Positions 1-5,290 of a stretch of 6,003 bases of DNA are shown in pieces. Origin of the DNA: UBA9676 sp036522155 (lineage in GTDB: Bacteria > Actinomycetota > Actinomycetes > Streptosporangiales > Streptosporangiaceae). Location: assembly GCA_036522155.1 (NCBI GenBank), contig DATDGI010000349.1, positions 1 through 6,003 of the forward strand, given 5' to 3'. Position numbers and translations under genes: made by a program. Each line of letters starts with the position of its first letter. The first letter of the stretch is position 1. The notes under the pieces were generated by a model that was not told the origin of the DNA, made no database searches, and saw only the letters and a list, made by a program, of their open reading frames with translations.

Positions 1-3000
1 TCCGGGCCGCGCGGATGCTGCGGCTGGCCCGGGAGGCGGGGGTCCCGGCCGTGCTCACCAACGCGGTCCGCTACCTCGACCCGGCCGACGGCCCGGCGGC
101 GCAGGTGCTCGACGCGGCCCGGCAGCTGATGCCGCTCGGGCGCCGGCACCGCGACCGCCACAACGCCCGCGCCTACCTGGCCAGCGGCGAGGAGATGGCC
201 CGGACCGCGGCCCGGATCTGCGAGGTCCCCGGCGCGGGCTTCGGCCGCATCCGCCGCCGTGACCGGGCCGGCCGGGCCACCGGCGAAACGGCGATGGCCG
301 ACCTGCTCGCAGCCACGGCCGGCCTGGCCCAGCGGTGCGCCCTGGACCCAGGGCGCGACCTGGGCATCGGCGGCCGGTTCCTGCCCGAGGCCAGCGGCGA
401 CTCGCTCGGCCTGCTGCGGGCCAGGTGCGAGGAGGGCCTGGACCGCCACTTCTCCCGCAGTGCCGCCGCCCGCCGCCGCCTCGCCCACGAACTGGCCATC
501 ATCGCCCGGACCGGGCTGGCCTCCTACTTCCTCACCGTCGCCGACGTGGCCGACCGGATCAGGGACCGCGGCATCCGCTGCTCCATCCGCGGCTCGGGGG
601 CCGGCTGCCTGGTCAACTACCTGATCGGCATCTCCGCCATCGACCCGGTCGAGCATGACCTGATCATGGAAAGGTTCCTGTCCGAGGGACGGGCCGGCCT
701 GCCCGACATCGACCTGGACGTGGAATCGGCCCGCCGGATCGAGGCCTACCGGGTCATCTTCGACGCCTACGGCGAGGAACGGGTCGCCTGTGTGTCGATG
801 ATGGAGACCTACCGGGCCCGCAGCGCGATCAGGGACGTCGGCGCCGCGCTCCGGCTGCCGCCGCACGAGGTCGACACCCTGGCCAAGGCCTTCCCGCACG
901 TCCGCGCCGCCCACATCACCGGCGCCCTGTCCCAGCTGCCCGAACTGCGGGCCAGCCGGCTGGCCATCCCCCAGCTCGCCGCGGTCTTCCAGCTGGCCGA
1001 ACGGCTGGACGGGCTGCCCCGGCACGTCGCCATGCACCCGTGCGGGGTGGTCCTCTCCGACACCACCCTGCTGGACCGGACCCCGGTCGAGCCCAGTTTC
1101 GAGGGCCTGCCGCTGACCCAGTTCGACAAGGACGACGTGGAAGCCGCGGGCATGATCAAGCTGGACGTGCTCGGGGTGCGGATGCAGTCGGCGATGGCGC
1201 ACACGGTGGCCGAGATCGAGCGGACCACCGGCGAGCGGATCGATCTCGACGCCATCGACCCCAGCGACGGGCCGACGTTCGAGATGATCCGTTCGGCACG
1301 GACGCTGGGCTGCTTCCAGATCGAGTCGCCCGGCCAGCGCGAACTGGTCGGCAAGCTGCTGCCGCGGACCGTCGGCGACCTGATCGTGGACATCTCGCTG
1401 TTCCGGCCCGGCCCGGTCAGCTCCGACATGATCACGCCGTACCTGGCGACCCGGCACGGCCGCCGCCCGGCCCGCTACCCGCACGAGGACCTGGTGCCCG
1501 CGCTCAGGGAAACCGGCGGCGTGGTCGTCTTCCACGAGCAGGTGCTGCGCGTCATCGACACCATGACCGGCTGCGGCCTGTCGGACGCCGAACTCGCCCG
1601 CCGCCGGCTCGCCACCGAGGAGGGCAGCCAGCAGGTGGGGGAGTGGTTCGGCCGGGTGGCGCGGGAACGCGGCTACCCCGGTGAGGTGGTGGACCGGGTG
1701 TGGGAGGTGCTGGCCGCGTTCGCCGCGTTCGGCTTCTGCAAGGCGCACGCGGCGGCGTTCGCCATCCCGACCTACCAGTCGGCCTGGCTGAAACGGCACC
1801 ACCCGGCCGCCTTCTACGCCGGCGTCCTCACCCACGACCCCGGCATGTACCCGAAACGGGTGATCGTCGGGGACGCGAGGGTGCTCGGCACCGCCGTTAT
1901 GCCGATCGATGTGAATGCCTCGGCTGGTGACTGGCGGGTGGAGCGGGACGGCGGGGACCGGTTCGGGCTGCGCGCCGCCCTGGCCGAGGTGAAGGGGATC
2001 AGCGAGGCCGAGGTGGCCGGGATCGTGGCCGGCCAGCCGTACACGTCGCTGCGGGACTTCTGGGAGCGGTCCGGCGCGTCCCGGCCGGTCACCGAGCGCC
2101 TGGTCCTGGTCGGCGGCTTCGACGGGCTGTACCCGCCCGCCACCGGCGTCTCCCGCCGCGACCTGCTGGCCCGGGTCACAGCGCTCGACCGGGCCCGGAC
2201 CCGCCTGCCCGGGGCGGGGGAGCGGGGCGGGCAGCTGGCGCTGGACCTGGGCGGGGACGGGTTCGGTGAGCTGGTGCCGGCCGGGGAACTGCGCGAGCTG
2301 ACACCGGCCGAGCGGGTGGAGGCCGAACTGGCCATCCTGGGTATCGACCTGAGCCAGCACGTGCTCACCTTCTACTCCGACCTGATCACCGAACTGGGCG
2401 TGGTGCGGGCCGCTGACCTGCGCCGGTGCCAGCCCGGCGAGCGGGTGCTGGTGGCCGGGGTGAAGGTCGCCACCCAGACGCCGGCCATCAGGTCCGGCCA
2501 GCGGATCATCTTCGCCACCCTGGAGGACCTGACCGGCCCGGTTGACCTGGCCTTCTTCGAGTCGGTGCAGGAACGCTGCGCGGCCCGGGTGTTCGGGTCC
2601 TGGCTGCTCGTGGTGCGGGGCCGGCTGCGGCGGGCGGGCCGGTCGGTGTCGGTCAACGGCGCCGAGTGCTGGGACCTGGTGGCGCTGGCGGAGATCCGCG
2701 ATGCCCACGGGATCGGCGCGGTGCGGGCGGCGATGCGGGCCGGGGACGTGCCCGGCGGCCGCGTCGTGCCGGGCGCCCCGGCCGGGCCTTCAAAGATCAT
2801 TTTTCCGAACGGCTTTGCCCTGTCGCCGTACGCGGAAACCGGGAGCCCGGGCGGGCCGGGGAAGGCCCCGCCCCGGCTGCTGTGGCACGCCAGCCCGGGC
2901 AGTGCCGGCGGCTGGGAAGATACCGGCGCGCGGCCGTTAGCTGTTTTCCTGATAGTTATCGCAATAACAGCCTTGTGCGCCGGATTATTGACCCACCCCC

Positions 3001-3011
3001 AACGGGTGTGA
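1..3011 (+). CDS. dnaE2: DNA polymerase III alpha subunit, DnaE2/ImuC-like (5' partial)
   Basis: C-family replicative-type DNA polymerase, most likely the accessory translesion type (DnaE2/ImuC) rather than the main replicase. The frame is open to the left edge, so the ATG at 15 is internal; most of the N-terminal PHP domain (about 200 residues) is missing. Numbering from that ATG: end of the PHP region ~1-45; palm with PDID at 230-233 (D231 and D233 match E. coli D401/D403) and KLDVLG at 382-387 (D384 matches D555); FQIES at 434-438, RPGP at 464-467 and the GFCKAHAAAF fingers motif at 573-582; helix-hairpin-helix ~650-672; OB fold ~805-890; a C-terminal WHASPGSAGG stretch at 957-966. A tau-binding domain as in DnaE1 is not evident. 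Residues ~967-998 look foreign (hydrophobic, two TTA codons). In actinobacteria such genes often lie next to ImuA'/ImuB-like genes, which would be off the left edge. The polymerase family is certain; the DnaE2 assignment is less so. Confidence 0.9.
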   Translation, partial: RAARMLRLAREAGVPAVLTNAVRYLDPADGPAAQVLDAARQLMPLGRRHRDRHNARAYLASGEEMARTAARICEVPGAGFGRIRRRDRAGRATGETAMADLLAATAGLAQRCALDPGRDLGIGGRFLPEASGDSLGLLRARCEEGLDRHFSRSAAARRRLAHELAIIARTGLASYFLTVADVADRIRDRGIRCSIRGSGAGCLVNYLIGISAIDPVEHDLIMERFLSEGRAGLPDIDLDVESARRIEAYRVIFDAYGEERVACVSMMETYRARSAIRDVGAALRLPPHEVDTLAKAFPHVRAAHITGALSQLPELRASRLAIPQLAAVFQLAERLDGLPRHVAMHPCGVVLSDTTLLDRTPVEPSFEGLPLTQFDKDDVEAAGMIKLDVLGVRMQSAMAHTVAEIERTTGERIDLDAIDPSDGPTFEMIRSARTLGCFQIESPGQRELVGKLLPRTVGDLIVDISLFRPGPVSSDMITPYLATRHGRRPARYPHEDLVPALRETGGVVVFHEQVLRVIDTMTGCGLSDAELARRRLATEEGSQQVGEWFGRVARERGYPGEVVDRVWEVLAAFAAFGFCKAHAAAFAIPTYQSAWLKRHHPAAFYAGVLTHDPGMYPKRVIVGDARVLGTAVMPIDVNASAGDWRVERDGGDRFGLRAALAEVKGISEAEVAGIVAGQPYTSLRDFWERSGASRPVTERLVLVGGFDGLYPPATGVSRRDLLARVTALDRARTRLPGAGERGGQLALDLGGDGFGELVPAGELRELTPAERVEAELAILGIDLSQHVLTFYSDLITELGVVRAADLRRCQPGERVLVAGVKVATQTPAIRSGQRIIFATLEDLTGPVDLAFFESVQERCAARVFGSWLLVVRGRLRRAGRSVSVNGAECWDLVALAEIRDAHGIGAVRAAMRAGDVPGGRVVPGAPAGPSKIIFPNGFALSPYAETGSPGGPGKAPPRLLWHASPGSAGGWEDTGARPLAVFLIVIAITALCAGLLTHPQRV

Positions 3012-3067
3012 TGGGCCGCCAGTTATGCTGCTTTGCGGGAAACGGATAGTCGCCGCGTCACCGCCAG

Positions 3068-3119
3068 GCGCTCGCACCGGGGGAATTCCGCGAGCGCATT
3101 GCCACCGGGCCTGGCCCGG
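3068..3119 (+). terminator. Two tandem hairpins, possible terminator of the polymerase gene
   Basis: The first inverted repeat is GCGCTCGC (3068-3075) with GCGAGCGC (3090-3097), a perfect 8-bp stem around a 14-nt loop. The second is CCGGGCC (3105-3111), T, GGCCCGG (3113-3119), a 15-bp odd palindrome. A third small stem, TGCCCG/CGGGCA, lies at 3137-3150. They begin 57 bp after the polymerase stop codon. No T-run follows, so this is not a classical intrinsic terminator; U-less hairpins have been proposed to terminate in actinobacteria. They could equally be an operator or a 5'-leader structure of the downstream gene. Confidence 0.3.
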
Positions 3120-3191
3120 AATTCATGGGCGAAAGATGCCCGTGCGGGCAGGCCGGCCGGCACTGGTGGCCACGGTGATGACGGCGGACAC

Positions 3192-3199
3192 GGGGGAGG
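3192..3199 (+). promoter_or_regulatory. Ribosome-binding site of the DUF1906 gene
   Basis: GGGGGAGG ends nine bases before the ATG at 3209. This strong Shine-Dalgarno match supports that start over any other, and the protein then begins with a good signal peptide. Confidence 0.75.
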
Positions 3200-3208
3200 T
3201 CGCCGATC

Positions 3209-4426
3209 ATGGTGTTCACGACTGCCTGGCCCAGGCATGCGCTGGTGACGGGGGCGGTGCTGGCCGCCGCGGTGCTGCCAGCGGCGGGGCTGCCGGTGAC
3301 GGGGGCGCACCGGGCAGCGGCCGGCAGCCACCAGGCGGCGGGCACCCGGCCGGTCAGCTATCTCGGGTACCGGTTCCGGGTGCCCGCCAGCTGGCCGGTG
3401 ACCGGCCTGGCCGGGCGTCCGGGCACCTGCGTGCGGTTCGACCGGCACGTGATCTACCTGGGCCGCCCGGGCGGCGGCCAGTTCTGCCCGGTCAACCTGG
3501 TCGGCGCGACCGAGGCGGTGCTGGTGCAGCCGGCCGCCGCCGGCCAGGCCACCAGCTCCACCGTGGATCCGGTGGCCCACCGGATCACCGTCACCACCCC
3601 GCGGATCACCGTGACCGCCACCTACCAGGCCGATCCCGCCCTGGTCCGGGCCATCCTGGCCAGCGCCGGGCTGCCCGCGCCGACGGCGCTTGACCCGGCC
3701 GCGATGGCGCCCCGGCTGGTGCCGACTAGCACCCTGCGCAGGCGGGTCACCAACTACACCGGCCGCGGTTTCGACGCCTGCGCGGCCCCGGACCCAGCCA
3801 CCATGGTGGCCTGGCTGCACTCGCGCTACCGGGCGGTGGGCATCTACATCGGCGGCTCGGACCGGGCCTGCGCCCAGCCGAACCTGACCCCGGCCTGGCT
3901 GGTCCAGCAGGCCGCGATCGGCTGGCACTTCATCCCGCTGTACGTGGGCCCGCAGGTGTCCTTCAAGGGGGAGATCACCGACCCGGCCGCGCAGGCGACC
4001 GCCGCCGCCCAGGACGCGGTCGTGCAGGCCGAACTGCTCGGCTTCCGGCGCGGCACCCCGATCTATTACGACATGGAGGCATATCAGCCGAAACAGACAC
4101 CGGAAGCGCTGGCTTTCTTCGCCGCCTGGACAACCGAACTGCATCTGCTGGGATACCGCTCGGGTATCTACAGCAGTTCGCTGTCCGGCGTCATCGATCT
4201 GGCGAACAATTTCAGCAATCCGGCATATGTCATGCCGGACGTGATTTACGACGCCTGGTGGAACGGGGAGCACAACACCATCGATCCCAACATCCCGGTG
4301 ACCGACTGGGCGAACCACCAGCGGGTGCACCAGTACGCCGGCGACATCACCCAGACGCACGGCGGGGTGCAGATGAACATCGACCGGGACTACCTCGATG
4401 TCCACTTCGGCCTGGGCCCGGTGTAG
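3209..4426 (+). CDS. Secreted DUF1906 (Rv2525c-like) glycoside-hydrolase-like protein
   Basis: A 405-residue exported protein. Residues 1-~35 form a signal peptide: WPRH before a hydrophobic Ala/Val/Leu core at 11-30, with likely cleavage near the Ala-rich segment at 34-40. Residues ~47-155 are a separate N-terminal domain with GYRFRVPASWPV at 53-64 and two cysteines (C74, C93) that could form a disulfide. After a linker, residues ~180-400 match the DUF1906 barrel, related to GH25-type lysozyme folds: GRGFDAC at 185-191, GIYIGG at 211-216, IYYDMEAY at 285-292 and HQYAGD at 374-379. D189, D288 and E290 are the candidate catalytic acids, and C191/C221 a second possible disulfide. It probably acts in the cell wall or outside the cell; the M. 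tuberculosis relative Rv2525c is a Tat-exported envelope protein. No twin arginine is visible here, suggesting Sec export. Substrate and activity cannot be told. Codons at 4061-4261 are unusually AT-ending. Confidence 0.88.
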   Translation: MVFTTAWPRHALVTGAVLAAAVLPAAGLPVTGAHRAAAGSHQAAGTRPVSYLGYRFRVPASWPVTGLAGRPGTCVRFDRHVIYLGRPGGGQFCPVNLVGATEAVLVQPAAAGQATSSTVDPVAHRITVTTPRITVTATYQADPALVRAILASAGLPAPTALDPAAMAPRLVPTSTLRRRVTNYTGRGFDACAAPDPATMVAWLHSRYRAVGIYIGGSDRACAQPNLTPAWLVQQAAIGWHFIPLYVGPQVSFKGEITDPAAQATAAAQDAVVQAELLGFRRGTPIYYDMEAYQPKQTPEALAFFAAWTTELHLLGYRSGIYSSSLSGVIDLANNFSNPAYVMPDVIYDAWWNGEHNTIDPNIPVTDWANHQRVHQYAGDITQTHGGVQMNIDRDYLDVHFGLGPV

Positions 4427-4428
4427 CC

Positions 4429-4444
4429 GGGCTGGTGAAAGCCC
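4429..4444 (+). terminator. Small hairpin just after the DUF1906 stop codon
   Basis: GGGCT (4429-4433) pairs with AGCCC (4440-4444) around a 6-nt loop, starting two bases after the TAG stop at 4424-4426. The stem is GC-rich but only 5 bp, and no T-run follows. Position favours a terminator or mRNA-end structure; strength does not. Confidence 0.3.
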
Positions 4445-4472
4445 TATCGCCGGAGATTCCTGGCCCAAGCGG

Positions 4473-4528
4473 CGCGCATTGCCTGCGCGAAAGCGCTGGT
4501 CACGGTAGCGTGGCCTGGCGAAGCCAGG
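4473..4528 (+). other. Array of back-to-back small hairpins (structured RNA element?)
   Basis: Three stems follow each other with almost no spacers: GCGC-GAAA-GCGC (4485-4496), GGTCACG-GTAG-CGTGGCC (4498-4515, one G-T pair) and TGGC-GAA-GCCA (4516-4526). The third can instead form a 6-bp stem, CCTGGC/GCCAGG (4514-4528), that competes with the second. The first competes with CGCGC/GCGCG (4473-4489). The loops include GCGAAAGC and GCGAAGC, both known as exceptionally stable mini-hairpins. It may be a terminator, an attenuator or the leader of the gtrA mRNA; no known riboswitch is recognised. Confidence 0.4.
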
Positions 4529-4561
4529 AGGCTGCCCGTCTCCGGCCCCCGGCTGCTCCCG

Positions 4562-4567
4562 TAATGT
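4562..4567 (+). promoter_or_regulatory. Possible -10 box for the GtrA gene
   Basis: TAATGT fits the TANNNT pattern of the housekeeping sigma factor and would give a leader of about 40 bases. No good -35 hexamer lies 16-19 bases upstream (the region reads GTCTCCGG). It stands out mainly as an AT-rich island in GC-rich DNA, so the call is weak. Confidence 0.2.
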
Positions 4568-4606
4568 GTACGTGTCCGGCTGGCCTGACGGCCGCCCGCA
4601 ACGCCT

Positions 4607-4610
4607 AGGA
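4607..4610 (+). promoter_or_regulatory. Ribosome-binding site of the GtrA gene
   Basis: AGGA lies five bases before the ATG at 4616 and supports that start over the later in-frame ATG at 4637. Confidence 0.6.
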
Positions 4611-4615
4611 AACAC

Positions 4616-5290
4616 ATGACTTCAGTGCTGCCCAGGATGGCCGAGTCCGTGCGGGCCAAGCTCCGCACCTCGGTCGGCAAGCGGTTCAGCCGGTTCGTGC
4701 TGGTGGCGATCGCGTCACTGGCCACGAGCCTGCTCACGCTCAGCCTGCTCCTCGGCGTGTTCCACCTGTCCGCCGGCCTGTCCGGGGTCCTGGGCGCGAT
4801 CACCGGCGCAGCGGTCAGCTACGTGCTGAGCCGGTGGGCCTGGGAGCGCAAGGGCCGGCCGAGCGTCCTCAAGGAGACGGTGCCGTTCTGGCTGGTCTCG
4901 CTGGGCGCCTGGGCCGTGCTGGGGCTGACCAGCCACTACGCCAGCCTGTGGGCGCTGTCGATGGGGCATTCCCATTGGGATCGGGTCGTCATCGTGGACG
5001 GCGCCTACCTGATCGCTAACTGTATGACGTTCCTCGCCCGGTTCCTGATCTTCCACTACTTGCTGTTCGCGGACCGCGGGTCCGGCCCGGGGCCGTCGGC
5101 CATCGAGGTGGTCGAGTCCGAGATGGCCGGCCCGGGGAAGCTGGTCCGCCCGGGGCCGCTGGCGGCCAGCGGGTCGGGGGGCAGGCTGGGCGGTTCGTCC
5201 GCCTGGGGCGCCGGGGAGCGCCCGGCCGACCAGCGCTCGCGCGCGTCGGCCGAGCCGGGCACGGTGCCGGAGCCGGGCACCCGGCGCTGA
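4616..5290 (+). CDS. GtrA-family membrane protein (putative polyprenyl-linked sugar translocase)
   Basis: A 224-residue protein. GtrA-family members are small four-helix inner-membrane proteins thought to flip polyprenyl-phosphate-linked sugars, or to support cell-wall polysaccharide and teichoic acid glycosylation. Helices are visible at about 26-48, 52-73, 88-107 and 123-152. The SRWAWERKGR stretch after helix 2 (72-81) and the NCMTFLARFLIFHY stretch in helix 4 (135-148) are family hallmarks. The N-terminus is basic (RAKLRTSVGKRFSR). The usual family core (~130-150 residues) ends near residue 153. Residues 154-224 are a Gly/Pro/Ser-rich tail with no recognisable domain, and this tail is encoded entirely within the overlap with the convergent glycosyltransferase gene. 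That enzyme is the natural partner: one makes the lipid-linked sugar and the other moves it. The family is clear; the transported sugar is unknown. Confidence 0.87.
   Translation: MTSVLPRMAESVRAKLRTSVGKRFSRFVLVAIASLATSLLTLSLLLGVFHLSAGLSGVLGAITGAAVSYVLSRWAWERKGRPSVLKETVPFWLVSLGAWAVLGLTSHYASLWALSMGHSHWDRVVIVDGAYLIANCMTFLARFLIFHYLLFADRGSGPGPSAIEVVESEMAGPGKLVRPGPLAASGSGGRLGGSSAWGAGERPADQRSRASAEPGTVPEPGTRR

Larger units (their letters stand above)
3012..3208. other. Intergenic gap between the polymerase and the DUF1906 gene
   Basis: This 197-bp gap has no credible small gene. It holds a run of GC-rich inverted repeats (listed separately), two GAATTC hexamers at 3083-3088 and 3119-3124, and a ribosome-binding site at its right end. 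A TATGCT hexamer at 3024-3029 resembles a -10 box, but nothing like a -35 box lies 16-18 bases upstream, so I do not call a promoter. The TTGACC at 2988-2993 has no -10 partner at the usual distance either. Confidence 0.6.
4427..4615. other. Intergenic gap between the DUF1906 gene and the GtrA gene
   Basis: This 189-bp gap has no gene I would support. From left to right it holds a small hairpin after the stop codon, a run of adjacent hairpins at 4473-4528, a weak -10-like box at 4562-4567 and the gtrA ribosome-binding site. Its size and content suit termination of one gene and promotion of the next rather than an operon link. Confidence 0.6.

Noticed and set aside
809..1435. A 208-codon minus-strand open frame inside the polymerase gene
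   Set aside because: It is antisense to the conserved catalytic core; the translation is Ser/Arg-rich with no domain, as expected for a GC-rich shadow.
2768..2804. A GC-rich hairpin (GCCGGG/CCCGGC at 2768-2782) followed by a T-run at 2800-2804, resembling an intrinsic terminator
   Set aside because: The T-run is 17 bases from the stem, and both lie inside polymerase coding sequence that continues with family-like residues to ~2912.
2955..2968. GTTAT/ATAAC and CACCC/GGGTG (2994-3008) small inverted repeats at the polymerase 3' end
   Set aside because: Stems are only 5 bp, and no T-run follows; they are too weak to call as terminators.
2988..3029. TTGACC at 2988 with TATGCT at 3024 as a promoter
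   Set aside because: The spacing is 30 bases, far beyond the 16-19 that would be workable.
4479..4511. TTGCCT (4479-4484) and TAGCGT (4506-4511) as a gtrA promoter
   Set aside because: The 21-base spacer is too long and both hexamers are explained by the hairpin array.
4258..4608. A 116-codon plus-strand open frame spanning the end of the DUF1906 gene and the gap
   Set aside because: It starts inside the DUF1906 coding sequence in another frame and shows no domain or good ribosome-binding site; its run through the gap crosses the hairpin array.
3023..4615. A 530-codon open frame on the minus strand across the DUF1906 gene
   Set aside because: Its first codon positions lie on the wobble positions of the sense gene, which are almost never A, so stops on the minus strand are rare by composition. 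Its Arg/Gly/His-rich translation has no recognisable domain, and the sense gene has a signal peptide, family motifs and a ribosome-binding site.
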